64,000 nt of DNA from positions 124,001-188,000 of the forward strand of contig NZ_JAPCKI010000002.1 in assembly GCF_028680575.1 (NCBI RefSeq), written 5' to 3'. Source of the DNA: Acidovorax benzenivorans. GTDB taxonomy: Bacteria > Pseudomonadota > Gammaproteobacteria > Burkholderiales > Burkholderiaceae_C. Positions 8,276 through 17,364 of this stretch are shown here, piece after piece. Numbering within the stretch: position 1 is the first letter of the stretch; every line of letters begins with the position of its first letter. The translations under genes and the position numbers were made by a program. Below the pieces are notes generated by a model, which was not told the origin of the DNA, did not search any database, and saw only the letters and a program-made list of their open reading frames with translations.

Positions 8276-9192
8276 ACGCACCCATGGAACCCGCCGTGAT
8301 GGGTCTGCCCGCCGACGCTGCGCCGGTGGACGGCCACTTCAACTTTGCCTATCTGGACGAACGCACCAAGCGCATGATCCGCCGCGCCATCCTCAAGGCG
8401 GTGGCGATCCCCGGCTACCAGGTGCCCTTTGGCTCCCGCGAAATGCCGCTGCCGTATGGCTGGGGCACGGGCGGTATTCAGGTCACGGCGTCCATCATCG
8501 GGCCACAAGACTGCCTCAAGGTCATTGACCAAGGCTCGGACGACACGGTCAACGCCGTCAATATCCGCCGCTTCTTTGAGCGCACCACGGCCGTGGCCAC
8601 CACCACCCGCACGCGTGAGGCCACGCTGATCCAGACACGCCACCGCATCCCCGAGACGCCGCTGGCCGAAGGCCAGGTCATCGTCTACCAGGTGCCGGTG
8701 CCAGAACCCATGCAGCGTCTGGAGCCGCGCGAGACCGAGACACGCACGCTGCACGGCCTGGCCGAGTACGGGCTCATGCACGTCAAGCTCTACGAGGACA
8801 TCGCACGCTACGGTCACATCGCCACCACGTATGACTACCCCGTGCTGGTGAACGGCCGGTATGTGATGGCACCATCGCCCATCCCCAAGTTCGACAACCC
8901 CAAGATGCACATGAACCCCGCGCTGCAGCTGTTTGGCGCGGGCCGCGAAAAACGCATCTACGCTGTGCCGCCCTACACGCCGGTCGAAAGTTTAGGCTTT
9001 GAGGACCACCCCTTCGAAGTGCAGCGCTGGGACGCTGCTTGCGCACTGTGCGGCGCCACCGACAGCTTTCTGGACGAGGTGATCACCGACGACCAGGGCG
9101 GGCGCATGCATGTGTGCTCCGACTCGGACTATTGCCAGGAGCGCCAGGCACAAAAAGCCGAACTGGCGTTGGTGGAAGGCGGCGCAGCATGA
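8272..9192 (+). CDS. phnJ: C-P lyase PhnJ, the radical SAM subunit
   Basis: A 306-residue enzyme that cleaves the carbon-phosphorus bond of 5-phosphoribosyl 1-phosphonate by radical SAM chemistry. The atypical cysteine motif CX2CX21CX5C of PhnJ is complete: Cys257, Cys260, Cys282 and Cys288. The first three bind the cluster and the last matches the catalytic thiyl cysteine of the family. The N-terminal segment NFAYLDERTKRMIRRAILKA is typical. The gene overlaps phnI (ATGA) and the following GNAT gene (ATGA). Confidence 0.97.
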   Translation: MNAPMEPAVMGLPADAAPVDGHFNFAYLDERTKRMIRRAILKAVAIPGYQVPFGSREMPLPYGWGTGGIQVTASIIGPQDCLKVIDQGSDDTVNAVNIRRFFERTTAVATTTRTREATLIQTRHRIPETPLAEGQVIVYQVPVPEPMQRLEPRETETRTLHGLAEYGLMHVKLYEDIARYGHIATTYDYPVLVNGRYVMAPSPIPKFDNPKMHMNPALQLFGAGREKRIYAVPPYTPVESLGFEDHPFEVQRWDAACALCGATDSFLDEVITDDQGGRMHVCSDSDYCQERQAQKAELALVEGGAA

Positions 9193-9650
9193 GTACGGTG
9201 CACCTTCGCGAAGCCCAGCGCGATGACCTGGAGAACGTGCTGGCCCTGTACGCCGCCATTGAAGACAGCCCCGCAGACGTGCTGACCCTGGATGAAGCCC
9301 AGGCCGTGTGGGCCCAGTTTGTCCGCTACCCCAGCTACCGCCTGTGGGTGGCCTGCGACTCTGCGCAGCACGGTGCGGTGGTGGGCACCTATGCGCTGCT
9401 CATCATGCACAACCTGGCCCACCGGGGCGCGCCATCGGCCATCGTTGAAGACGTGGTGGTGGCGCAGGACCAGCAGGGCCGTGGCATTGGCCGCCAGATG
9501 ATGGCCCACGCCATGCAGCAGGCGCGCGATGCGGGGTGCTACAAGCTCGCGCTCTCGTCCAACGCCCGCCGTGCGGGCGCCCATGCCTTTTATGAATCCC
9601 TGGGCTTTGCGCAGCATGGCCTGAGCTTTGTCGTCGAGACCCTCACATGA
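9189..9650 (+). CDS. GNAT acetyltransferase between phnJ and phnK, PhnO-like role possible
   Basis: A 153-residue GNAT protein. The acetyl-CoA loop QDQQGRGIGRQMMAHAM (about 92-108) and the C-terminal NARRAGAHAFYESLGF are plain. It overlaps phnJ by four bases and phnK by four, so it is a full member of the operon. E. coli PhnO, also a GNAT protein, acetylates aminoalkylphosphonates and sits near the operon end. Here the gene lies in the middle, between the core complex and its ATPase. Aminophosphonate N-acetylation is the likely role, inferred from context. Confidence 0.82.
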   Translation: MSTVHLREAQRDDLENVLALYAAIEDSPADVLTLDEAQAVWAQFVRYPSYRLWVACDSAQHGAVVGTYALLIMHNLAHRGAPSAIVEDVVVAQDQQGRGIGRQMMAHAMQQARDAGCYKLALSSNARRAGAHAFYESLGFAQHGLSFVVETLT

Positions 9651-10435
9651 ACCACCCCGAACCTGCTGCGCCGCTGCTGAGCGTGCGCAACGTCAGCAAG
9701 CGCTATGGCGACCGCGTGGCGCTGCAAGGCGCGTCCTTTGACCTGTGGCCGGGCGAGGTGCTCGCCGTGGTCGGCGAGTCCGGCTCCGGCAAGTCCACGC
9801 TGCTCAACGCTATTGCGGCGCGCAGCGCCCCGGACGAAGGCACGGTGCAGTTCCGCCAGCGCAGCGGCGAGCTGCAGGACATCTACGCCATGTCCGAAGC
9901 GCAGCAACGCCTGCTGGCCCGCACCGACTGGGGCTTTGTGCACCAGAACGCGGCGGACGGCCTGCGCATGGATGTATCTGCCGGTGCCAACGTGGGTGAG
10001 CGCCTGATGGGCCTCGGCGAGCGCCACTATGGCCGTCTGCGCGCCACGGCCACGGAGTGGCTGCAGCGCGTGGAGATCGATGCTGCGCGCATCGACGACG
10101 CACCGCGCACGTTTTCGGGCGGCATGCGCCAGCGCCTGCAGATCGCCCGCAACCTGGTGACGCAGCCGCGCCTGGTGTTCATGGATGAACCCACATCGGG
10201 TCTGGATGTGTCGGTGCAGGCGCGCCTGCTCGACCTGCTGCGCCAGCTCACGCGGCAGATGCAACTGGCCGCCATTGTGGTCACGCACGACCTGGCCGTG
10301 GCGCGCCTGCTGGCGCACCGCATGGTGGTCATGCAGCGCGGTCGCGTGGTCGAAGCGGGCCTGACCGACCAGGTGCTCGACGACCCGCAACACCCCTACA
10401 CCCAGCTCCTCGTCTCTTCGGTACTGCAGCCATGA
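9647..10435 (+). CDS. phnK: C-P lyase ATP-binding subunit PhnK
   Basis: A 262-residue ABC-type ATPase that docks on the PhnGHIJ core and is not a membrane transporter. Walker A is [11 protein letters not shown] (about 43-53), the signature FSGGMRQRLQIAR, and Walker B LVFMDEPTSGLD. It resembles oligopeptide-transporter ATPases, as PhnK does. It overlaps the GNAT gene upstream and phnL downstream by ATGA junctions. Confidence 0.95.
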   Translation: MNHPEPAAPLLSVRNVSKRYGDRVALQGASFDLWPGEVLAVVGESGSGKSTLLNAIAARSAPDEGTVQFRQRSGELQDIYAMSEAQQRLLARTDWGFVHQNAADGLRMDVSAGANVGERLMGLGERHYGRLRATATEWLQRVEIDAARIDDAPRTFSGGMRQRLQIARNLVTQPRLVFMDEPTSGLDVSVQARLLDLLRQLTRQMQLAAIVVTHDLAVARLLAHRMVVMQRGRVVEAGLTDQVLDDPQHPYTQLLVSSVLQP

Positions 10436-11163
10436 ACCAGACTTCCTCTACCCCCATTCTTCAGATGAAAGGGGTGGCCAAGCGCTTCACCCTGCACCAC
10501 CAGAACAGCATGGAGCTGCCCGTGCTGGAGCGCGTGGACCTGGCCGTGCAGCCCGGCGAATGCGTGGTGCTCGACGGGCCATCGGGCATGGGCAAGAGCA
10601 CGCTGCTCAAGATGATCTACGCCAATTACCGCGCCAACGCGGGCAGCATCACCGTGCGTTCGGCCGGTGGCGCCCTGGTGGACGTGACCCAGGCCACGCC
10701 GCGCGCGCTGGTGCAGTTGCGGCGCGACACCGTGGGTTATGTGAGCCAGTTCTTGCGGGTCATCCCGCGCGTGTCGGCGCTCGATGTGGTGGCCGAACCG
10801 CTGGCCGAAGACGCCGGGGACGACCCTGCGGGTATCGAGGCAGCGCGTGAGGCCGCCCGCCAGTGGCTGACCCGCCTGCGCATCCCTGAGCGGCTGTGGC
10901 ACCTGCCGCCCGCCACCTTCTCGGGCGGCGAGCAGCAGCGCATCAACATCGCCCGCAACATGATCAAGCCCAAGCCGCTCTTGTTGCTGGACGAGCCCAC
11001 CGCGTCGCTCGATGCGGCCAACACCGAGACCGTGATTGCCATGATCCGCGAGGCCGTGGCGCGCGGCGCGGCCCTGGTCGGCATCTTTCACGACGCACAG
11101 GTGGGCGCTGCCGTGGCCACGCGCCGCGTGAACGTGGGTGACTTTCGGGGAGCATCGGCATGA
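10432..11163 (+). CDS. phnL: C-P lyase ATP-binding subunit PhnL
   Basis: A 243-residue ABC-type ATPase paired with PhnK. Walker A reads GPSGMGKSTLLK, the signature FSGGEQQRINIAR and Walker B LLLLDEPTASLD. PhnL is required with PhnI, G and H for the first nucleoside-exchange step. ATGA overlaps at both ends tie it to phnK and phnM. Confidence 0.95.
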   Translation: MNQTSSTPILQMKGVAKRFTLHHQNSMELPVLERVDLAVQPGECVVLDGPSGMGKSTLLKMIYANYRANAGSITVRSAGGALVDVTQATPRALVQLRRDTVGYVSQFLRVIPRVSALDVVAEPLAEDAGDDPAGIEAAREAARQWLTRLRIPERLWHLPPATFSGGEQQRINIARNMIKPKPLLLLDEPTASLDAANTETVIAMIREAVARGAALVGIFHDAQVGAAVATRRVNVGDFRGASA

Positions 11164-12314
11164 CCGCCGCCGTGTTCAAAAACGCCCGCATGGTGCTGCC
11201 GGGTGAAGTGGTGTTGGGCAGCCTGCACGTGGATGGCGGGCGCATCGCGGCGCTGGACAGCGGGGCCACTGCGGCCCTGCAGGGCATTGACCTGGGAGGC
11301 GACTACCTGCTGCCCGGACTGGTGGAAGTCCACACCGACAATTTTGAGCGCCACCTCATGCCACGCCCCAAGGTGCAATGGGCTGAGATGCCCGCGCTGC
11401 TGGCCCACGACGCCGAGATTGCCGCTGCAGGCATCACGACGGTGCTGGACGCGCTGGGCGTGGGCGAGGCCGATGTGGACAGCCTGCGCGGCAGCGCCTG
11501 GAACCGCGTGCTCGACACCATCGACACCTGCACAGCGCGCAACCTGCTGCGTGCGGACCACCACCTGCATGTGCGTTGCGAACTGCCCGCGCCCAACACC
11601 ATCGATCTGTTCGAGCCCTTCCACGGCCACCCGCGCCTGTCGCTGATCTCGCTGATGGACCACACCCCGGGCCAGCGCCAGTGGGAGAACATCGAGCAGG
11701 CGCGCACCTACTACACCGGCAAGAAGGGCTGGAGCGCCGAGAAGTTCGAGCGCCAGGTGGCCCACGCGGCCACGCTGCAGGCGCAATACGCCGAGCCGCA
11801 CCGTGCGTATTTTGTGGACTACTGCCGCACGCACGGCATCTCGCTGGCCAGCCACGACGACACCACGGTGGCCCATGTGGAGCAGGCCCATGCGGAGGGG
11901 GCCGCGATGTCGGAGTTCCCCACCACACTGGCAGCCGCGCAAGCGGCGCACGAGCGCGGCCTGCTCACCGTGATGGGTGGGCCCAACGTGGTGCGTGGCG
12001 GTTCGCACTCGGGCAACGTGGCGGCGGCCGACCTGGCGCGCCGGGGGCTCTTGGACATCCTCTCGTCCGACTATGTGCCCGGCAGCCTGCTGAGCGCGGT
12101 GATGCGGCTGGTGCATGACGAAGTGCTGACGATGCCGCAGGCTGTGGCCACCGTCACGCTCAACCCGGCCAAGGCGGCAGGCATGGCGGACCGGGGCGTT
12201 CTCGCGCCCGGCCTGCGCGCCGACCTGGTGCAGGTGCACATGGCCGAGCTGCCGTGTGGCGGCCACCAGGCCGTGGTGCGTGGCGTGTGGCGCGAAGGGC
12301 AGCGCGTGCTGTAG
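11160..12314 (+). CDS. phnM: Ribose 1-phosphonate 5-triphosphate diphosphatase PhnM
   Basis: A 384-residue amidohydrolase-fold enzyme that removes pyrophosphate from the 5-triphosphate intermediate before PhnJ acts. Metal-site regions visible are VEVHTDNFERHLMPRP, RADHHLHVRCE, SLISLMDHTPGQRQ and LASHDDTTVAHVEQA. It is the last gene of the phnG unit. A 13-bp stem-loop follows within 60 bases, then the phnC promoter region. Confidence 0.95.
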   Translation: MTAAVFKNARMVLPGEVVLGSLHVDGGRIAALDSGATAALQGIDLGGDYLLPGLVEVHTDNFERHLMPRPKVQWAEMPALLAHDAEIAAAGITTVLDALGVGEADVDSLRGSAWNRVLDTIDTCTARNLLRADHHLHVRCELPAPNTIDLFEPFHGHPRLSLISLMDHTPGQRQWENIEQARTYYTGKKGWSAEKFERQVAHAATLQAQYAEPHRAYFVDYCRTHGISLASHDDTTVAHVEQAHAEGAAMSEFPTTLAAAQAAHERGLLTVMGGPNVVRGGSHSGNVAAADLARRGLLDILSSDYVPGSLLSAVMRLVHDEVLTMPQAVATVTLNPAKAAGMADRGVLAPGLRADLVQVHMAELPCGGHQAVVRGVWREGQRVL

Positions 12315-12340
12315 CGCGAGCCAGAGCCAGAGCCCGAGCC

Positions 12341-12373
12341 GGTGTCGGTCAGCCCATCGCGCTGACTGACACC
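12341..12373 (+). terminator. Stem-loop after phnM, possible terminator
   Basis: GGTGTCGGTCAGC pairs with GCTGACTGACACC around a 7-base loop; 12 pairs plus one G-U. There is no run of T after it, so a terminator call is tentative. It may instead separate or stabilise the phnM transcript end. Confidence 0.45.
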
Positions 12374-12387
12374 CAAACTTCTTTCAA

Positions 12388-12405
12388 CTGTCAAAGCGCT
12401 GTCAC
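12388..12405 (+). promoter_or_regulatory. Pho box upstream of phnC
   Basis: CTGTCAAAGCGCTGTCAC fits the PhoB box of two seven-base CTGTCAT-like repeats spaced by four: CTGTCAA, AGCG, CTGTCAC. It lies 58 bases ahead of the phnC start, so the phosphonate importer is probably induced by phosphate starvation. I saw no comparable box ahead of phnG. Confidence 0.7.
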
Positions 12406-12425
12406 GCGTGGCAACCACACTTCGG

Positions 12426-12437
12426 TTGTCTAGACGA
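12426..12437. promoter_or_regulatory. Putative PhnF operator upstream of phnC
   Basis: TTGTCTAGACGA contains the perfect palindrome GTCTAGAC and matches the phnF-phnG site in 10 of 12 positions. It sits 21 bases after the Pho box and 25 bases before phnC, where a bound repressor would block transcription. Confidence 0.62.
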
Positions 12438-12462
12438 CTTCACGCCAGCAAGGAGACCCTTC

Positions 12463-13324
12463 ATGCCAGCAGCCCTGCACATCCAGCAGCTGAACAAGCA
12501 TTTCGCCAACGGCAAACACGCCCTGCGCGACATCAACCTCACCGTGCAGCGCGGTGAGATGGTGGCGCTGATCGGAGCCTCAGGCTCCGGCAAGTCCACG
12601 CTGCTGCGCCATGTGGCGGGCCTGGTGGTGGCCGATGCGGCCAGCCATTCGCTGATCGAGGTGGACGGCTGCTGCGTGCAGCAGGGCGGCCGCATCCACA
12701 GTGACATCCGCAAGGTGCGCTCGCAGGTGGGTTTTGTGTTCCAGCAGTTCAACCTGGTGGACCGTTTGCCCGTGCTGATGAATGTGCTGGTGGGTCTGCT
12801 GCACCGCACCCCCTGGTGGCGTGGCTGGCTGCGCATGTTCAAGCCGCAGGAGCGTGCGCTGGCGCTCGAAGCGCTGGGCCGCGTGGGCATTGCCGAGTGC
12901 CATGCGCAGCGCGCCTCCACGCTGTCGGGCGGGCAGCAGCAGCGCTGCGGCCATTGCACGCACGTTGGTGCAAGGTGCCAAGGTGGTGCTGGCCGACGAG
13001 CCCATTGCCTCGCTGGACCCCGAGTCCTCGCGCAAGGTCATGGACATCCTGGCCCGCATCAACCGCGAAGACCGCTGCACCGTCGTCGTGTCGCTGCACC
13101 AGGTGGATGTAGCCATCAAATACTGCCCGCGCGTGGTGGCCCTGCACCACGGTCAGGTGGTGTACGACGGCCCTTCGTCCGCCCTCACGCCTGCCTTGCT
13201 GCGCAGCCTGTATGGCGTACACGCCGACGAAATTCTGTCGGATGCAGCGGGTGCTCACACCGCACCTGTGCAGGCGCCAACGCCTGTGCCGCAGTGGTCG
13301 CCCGCCATGGTTCAGGCTGCCTGA
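12463..13324 (+). pseudogene. phnC: Phosphonate ABC transporter ATPase phnC with a one-base frameshift
   Basis: The two halves together give a complete PhnC of about 287 residues. The first frame carries Walker A ([12 protein letters not shown]) through the signature LSGGQQQR and ends in family homology at 12945. The second frame resumes at 12947 with [26 protein letters not shown], including Walker B and the D-loop, and runs to 13324. One extra base (T at about 12946, in GCGCTGCGG) breaks the frame. As read, the ATPase lacks Walker B and would be inactive. The rest of the importer (phnD, phnE) is intact. A sequencing error or a recent mutation would look the same. Confidence 0.85.
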
Positions 13325-13369
13325 ACGGCCTTTCGGTTCTTTTTCTTTCCTTTTTCTGGAGATTTCAAC

Positions 13370-14317
13370 ATGTTCAAGAAACTGTGTGCTGCCCTGACGC
13401 TCGGGCTGGGATTGACCACGGGCGCATTGGCCCAAGACATCAACTTCGGCATGATCTCGACCGAGGCCTCGCAAAACCTCAAGGCCGACTGGCAGCCCCT
13501 GCTGGACGACATGGCCAAGCAGACCGGCCTGAAGATCAACGCCTTCTTTGCGTCTGACTATGCTGGCCTCATCGAAGCGATGCGCTTCAACAAGATGCAG
13601 GTGGCATGGCTGGGCAACAAGTCGGCCATGGAGGCCGTGGACCGCGCCAGTGGCGAAGTCTTTGCGCAGATGGTGAACGCCGACGGCACCCAGGGCTACT
13701 ACTCGCACCTCATCGTGCACAAGGACAGCCCCCTGGCCACGCTGGACGACGTGCTCAAGAACGGCAAGTCGCTGAGCTTTGGCAATGGTGACCCCAACTC
13801 CACCTCGGGCTTCCTGGTGCCCGGCTACTACGCCTTTGCGCAGAACAAGATCGACGCGAAGACGCACTTCAAGATCGCGCGCAGTGCCAACCACGAAACG
13901 AATGCGCTGGCCGTAGCCAACAAGCAGGTGGATGTGGCCACCAACAACAGCGAGAACCTGGAGAAGATCAAGGAGCGCCAGCCCGAGAAGTTCAAGGACA
14001 TCAAGATCGTCTGGACCTCGCCCCTGATTCCGCTCGACCCGCTGGTGATGCGCAAGGACCTGCCGGACGCCACCAAGACCAAGATCCGCAACTTCTTCTA
14101 CAACTACGCCAAGACCGATGCACGTGAGAAGGAGATCGTGATGAAGATCTCCAAGCTGTCGGGCTTCAAGCCTTCGACCAACGCCCAGCTCACGCCCATC
14201 CGCCAGCTCGACCTGTTCGGCAAGCGCAACAAGATCGAGGCCGACGCCACGCTGGCCGATGCCGACAAGAAGACCCGCCTGGCAGAGATTGACCAGCAAC
14301 TCGCGTCGCTGAAGTAA
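13370..14317 (+). CDS. phnD: Phosphonate ABC transporter substrate-binding protein PhnD
   Basis: A 315-residue periplasmic binding protein with an N-terminal signal peptide ([21 protein letters not shown], then mature QDINFG). The conserved core includes [28 protein letters not shown] and the phosphonate-site region [18 protein letters not shown]. It begins 45 bases after phnC with a GGAG ribosome site. Together with PhnE it serves phosphonate import. Confidence 0.95.
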   Translation: MFKKLCAALTLGLGLTTGALAQDINFGMISTEASQNLKADWQPLLDDMAKQTGLKINAFFASDYAGLIEAMRFNKMQVAWLGNKSAMEAVDRASGEVFAQMVNADGTQGYYSHLIVHKDSPLATLDDVLKNGKSLSFGNGDPNSTSGFLVPGYYAFAQNKIDAKTHFKIARSANHETNALAVANKQVDVATNNSENLEKIKERQPEKFKDIKIVWTSPLIPLDPLVMRKDLPDATKTKIRNFFYNYAKTDAREKEIVMKISKLSGFKPSTNAQLTPIRQLDLFGKRNKIEADATLADADKKTRLAEIDQQLASLK

Positions 14318-14351
14318 GCCGCCGGTTTGTCCTTGTTGCCCAGGTGTCCCC

Positions 14352-15158
14352 ATGTCCTCTGCTTTGAATCCCTCGCTGGCCACACTGGCCAGCACCTCGT
14401 CGCCCAAGCGCAGCCTGGCCTGGTACCTGTCGTGGGGCATCCTGCTGGTGTTGCTGGCGGCTTCCTGGAAGGGCGCCGATATGCGCCCGCTCGCCCTGTG
14501 GAACGACTCGGGCAACATGGTCAGCTATGCGGCGGAGTTCTTTCCGCCCAATTTTGCGCAGTGGCAGATCTATGTGCAGGAGATGCTGGTCACTTTGCAG
14601 ATTGCGCTGTGGGGCACGGCACTGGCCGTGGTGACGGCGGTGCCGCTGGCACTGCTGGCCTCGTCCAACATCGTGCCTTGGTGGGTGTACCAGCCGGTGC
14701 GCCGCGTGCTCGATGCGTTCCGTGCCATCAACGAAATGGTGTTTGCCATGCTGTTCGTGGTGGCTGTGGGCCTGGGGCCGTTTGCGGGGGTGCTGGCGCT
14801 GTGGATCCACACCTCGGGCACGCTGGCCAAGCTGTTCTCTGAAGCCGTGGAGGCCATCGACCCGCAGCCCGTGGAAGGCATCCGCTCCACCGGTGCGAGC
14901 GCACTGCACGAAATCATCTACGGCGTGATTCCGCAGGTCATGCCGCTGTGGATCTCGTACACGCTGTACCGCTTTGAGGCCAACGTGCGTTCGGCTTCGG
15001 TGGTGGGCATGGTGGGCGCGGGCGGCATTGGGGTGGTGCTGTGGGAAATCATCCGGGGCTTCCAGTACGCCGAGACCTGCGCGGTCATGCTCATCATTGT
15101 GGTCACGGTGAGTGCCATCGACCTAGTGTCGGCGCGCATCCGCAAGGCACTGATCTAA
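14352..15158 (+). CDS. phnE: Phosphonate ABC transporter permease PhnE
   Basis: A 268-residue inner-membrane permease with six or so hydrophobic segments and the ABC-permease coupling loop near [21 protein letters not shown]. The segment [21 protein letters not shown] is typical of PhnE. It follows phnD by 34 bases and precedes the HD-domain gene by 18. Confidence 0.95.
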   Translation: MSSALNPSLATLASTSSPKRSLAWYLSWGILLVLLAASWKGADMRPLALWNDSGNMVSYAAEFFPPNFAQWQIYVQEMLVTLQIALWGTALAVVTAVPLALLASSNIVPWWVYQPVRRVLDAFRAINEMVFAMLFVVAVGLGPFAGVLALWIHTSGTLAKLFSEAVEAIDPQPVEGIRSTGASALHEIIYGVIPQVMPLWISYTLYRFEANVRSASVVGMVGAGGIGVVLWEIIRGFQYAETCAVMLIIVVTVSAIDLVSARIRKALI

Positions 15159-15176
15159 AGGGGCTAGGAGTACCTC

Positions 15177-15776
15177 ATGGCATTGAGTCTTGAAGACATT
15201 GCCCACCTGCTCGCTACTCGGGGCGTGAACCAGTACGGCCGCGAGGCGGTCAGCCAGCTGGAGCACGCGCTGCAGTGCGCGCAGTGGGCCGAAAAATCGG
15301 GCGAAACCCCTGCCACCATCGTCGCTGCGCTGCTGCACGACCTGGGGCACCTGCTGGCGCCAGGTGGCGACACGGCCGAGCAGGACGACCTGCATCAGTA
15401 CATGGCCATCCCGTTCTTGCGTGGACTGCTGCCCGACGCGGTGCTGGAGCCCATTCGCCTGCATGTGGATGCCAAGCGTTACCTGTGCACCATGGAGCCG
15501 GGGTACTGGGAGACGTTGTCGCCCGCGTCGCAGCACAGTCTGGTGTTGCAAGGTGGCGCCTTCACGCCCAAAGAAGCGATGCAGTTTGCGGCCCAGCCCT
15601 TTGCGCAGGAAGCCATTCGCCTGCGCCGCTATGACGACCATGCCAAGGTGCCGGGGCTGGCCACGCAGCCGCTGGGCTACTACTTGGCGCTGTTGCAGCG
15701 CCTGGCGCAGGCTCCTGCTGCGGTTGGTGTTGCCGTTGGCGTTGTTGCGGCCGACCGCGTTCCTGTGGTGGCGTAA
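15177..15776 (+). CDS. Phosphonate-associated HD-domain protein, PhnZ-like
   Basis: A 199-residue HD-domain protein of the phosphonate degradation HDIG family (TIGR03276). The ligands of the di-iron oxygenase PhnZ can be matched: Tyr20, Glu23, His30, His54-Asp55 (LLHDLGH), His73, His96 and Asp153 or Asp154. PhnZ oxidises 2-amino-1-hydroxyethylphosphonate to glycine and phosphate, with PhnY supplying the hydroxylated substrate. No phnY is present in this window. The tail after about residue 180 is a low-complexity Ala/Val run not typical of the family. A good ribosome site (AGGAG) precedes the start. Oxygenase function is inferred. Confidence 0.8.
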   Translation: MALSLEDIAHLLATRGVNQYGREAVSQLEHALQCAQWAEKSGETPATIVAALLHDLGHLLAPGGDTAEQDDLHQYMAIPFLRGLLPDAVLEPIRLHVDAKRYLCTMEPGYWETLSPASQHSLVLQGGAFTPKEAMQFAAQPFAQEAIRLRRYDDHAKVPGLATQPLGYYLALLQRLAQAPAAVGVAVGVVAADRVPVVA

Positions 15777-15812
15777 ACAGCCGCACTGCGAGCCCAGGGC
15801 GGGCGCTTCGCG

Positions 15813-16301
15813 TCAGCCGCCCTTGTCGCCATTCACCCAGCTGAGGTCCAGCGGCCGGTCTTCAAACTCGGTGTTCAGCACCACCGTGCTGGTGGTGCGC
15901 GCCACGCCCGCAATGGCCTTGATCTCGTAGATCACATCTTCCAGCGCACGGGCATGTGTGGTGCGGATCTTGGCCAGAAAGTCGTATTCGCCCGCCACGC
16001 TGTGCAGCTCTTCGACCTGCGGCATGGCGCGCAGGCGGGGCGCCACATCGCGGCAGTGAATGCCACCATCGTTGCGGATGGCCACGAACGCGGTGAAGTT
16101 CAGACCCACGCGTTCCGGGTCCACGCTGATCGAAAACCGGCGGATCACACCCTTGTCCAGCAGCTTTTTCACGCGCTCGTGCACGGCGGCAGTGGACAGT
16201 CCCACTTCAGCCCCTACATCGGCGTACGAACGCCGGCCATCTGCGCCCAGTGCCGAAATAATTCTGGCGTCCATGTCATCTGTCTGAATATTTGCTTGCA
16301 T
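15813..16301 (-). CDS. Lrp/AsnC-family transcriptional regulator
   Basis: A 162-residue regulator with an N-terminal winged helix (DMDARIISALGADGRRSYADV to about 60) and an AsnC/RAM ligand domain after it (about 68-145). It is divergent from an EamA exporter with 70 bases between the starts. The intergenic region is AT-rich for this genome (AAATTATTCGG, AAAATTCCGAAAA) and probably holds its binding site. Control of the exporter in response to an amino acid is the usual arrangement, inferred here. Confidence 0.9.
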   Translation of the reverse strand: MQANIQTDDMDARIISALGADGRRSYADVGAEVGLSTAAVHERVKKLLDKGVIRRFSISVDPERVGLNFTAFVAIRNDGGIHCRDVAPRLRAMPQVEELHSVAGEYDFLAKIRTTHARALEDVIYEIKAIAGVARTTSTVVLNTEFEDRPLDLSWVNGDKGG

Positions 16302-16371
16302 AGCCGCTTGATTTTGGTAAAAATTCCGAAAACCTCGCGGTTTCCATAAATTATTCGGTCAGGTGAAGAAT

Positions 16372-17343
16372 ATGCCGGCAATTTTCAATGCGCAAGCCCG
16401 TGCACAGCGTAACGGGGCGGTGGCAGTCGCGCTGCTGCTGGTCTACATCGTCTGGGGCACCACGTATTTCGCCATCGGCATTGCGCTGCAGAGCATGCCG
16501 CCGCTGCTTATGAATGCGATCCGCTTTCTGTGCGCAGGGGGCGTGATGCTGCTGATTGCACTGTGGCAAGGCCATGCGCTGCCCACGCGGGTGCAGTGGC
16601 GCAACTCCGCCCTGGTGGGCGGGCTCATGGTGTTTTTGGCCATGAACTTCATTGGGTTTGCGCAAAAGCTGGGCATCGGCTCGGGCCTGATGGCCACGGT
16701 GGTCACCACCATGCCCATGTGGCTGGCGCTGTGGTCGCGCTGGGGCGGAGAGCGCGTGCCCTTCACCAGCTGGATCGGCCTGGCTTTGGGCGTGGTGGGC
16801 GCGCTGCTGCTGGCACTGGAGGGCGACTTTTCGGCCACCTGGCTGGGGGCGTTGTTGGCGTTTGGTGCGCCGCTGGCCTGGAGCGTGGGCTCGTATGCAT
16901 CGCGCAAGCTGTCGTTGCCCGCACCGGCCATGGCCTCGGCCGCACAGTGGTTTGCCGGTGGCGCCATGGGGCTGGTGGTGGCGTTGTGGTTCGAGCCTTT
17001 GAGCGCCCTGGGCCAGGTCACTGCCAAGTCGTGGGCGGCCTGGGTGTACCTGCTGGTGTTTGGCACCTTGGTGGCGCTCAATGCGTACCTGTGGCTGCTG
17101 CAGAACACGTCGGCGGCGCTGGCGGGCAGCTATTCGTTTGTGAACCCTGCGGTGGCGTTGTTGGTGGGGGTGGCGTTGGGTGGGGAGCTGCTCACGGGGT
17201 GGGTGTATGCGGCGTTGCCTTTGATTGGCGCGGCGTTGGCGTTCATTTTGTATGGCAAGCAGGTGCAGGCTTGGTGGGTGGGGCGGGGGGCGTCGTTGAG
17301 GGGGAAGGCTGTGGGCGCTACTCCCCCAAGCCGTTTGGGCTGA
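16372..17343 (+). CDS. EamA/DMT-family transporter
   Basis: A 323-residue protein with about ten hydrophobic segments in two EamA repeats; the first starts VYIVWGTTYFAIGIALQSMPP and the second FGAPLAWSVGSYASRKL. This family exports amino acids and other metabolites. The ATG at 16372 is chosen because AGGTGA sits just upstream; a GTG at 16363 is also possible. Codon use changes near base 17140, where the last 65 codons become strikingly G-rich. The divergent Lrp-type regulator suggests an amino-acid-related substrate. Confidence 0.88.
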   Translation: MPAIFNAQARAQRNGAVAVALLLVYIVWGTTYFAIGIALQSMPPLLMNAIRFLCAGGVMLLIALWQGHALPTRVQWRNSALVGGLMVFLAMNFIGFAQKLGIGSGLMATVVTTMPMWLALWSRWGGERVPFTSWIGLALGVVGALLLALEGDFSATWLGALLAFGAPLAWSVGSYASRKLSLPAPAMASAAQWFAGGAMGLVVALWFEPLSALGQVTAKSWAAWVYLLVFGTLVALNAYLWLLQNTSAALAGSYSFVNPAVALLVGVALGGELLTGWVYAALPLIGAALAFILYGKQVQAWWVGRGASLRGKAVGATPPSRLG

Positions 17344-17364
17344 GGTCGAACGGCATTGAAAATG

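Noticed and set aside
12319..12340. Short GAGCCA tandem repeat after phnM
   Set aside because: Only about three imperfect units; likely chance in GC-rich spacer.
12940..12952. Programmed frameshifting in phnC
   Set aside because: There is no slippery heptamer, and known phnC genes are not shifted. A mutation or sequence error is simpler.
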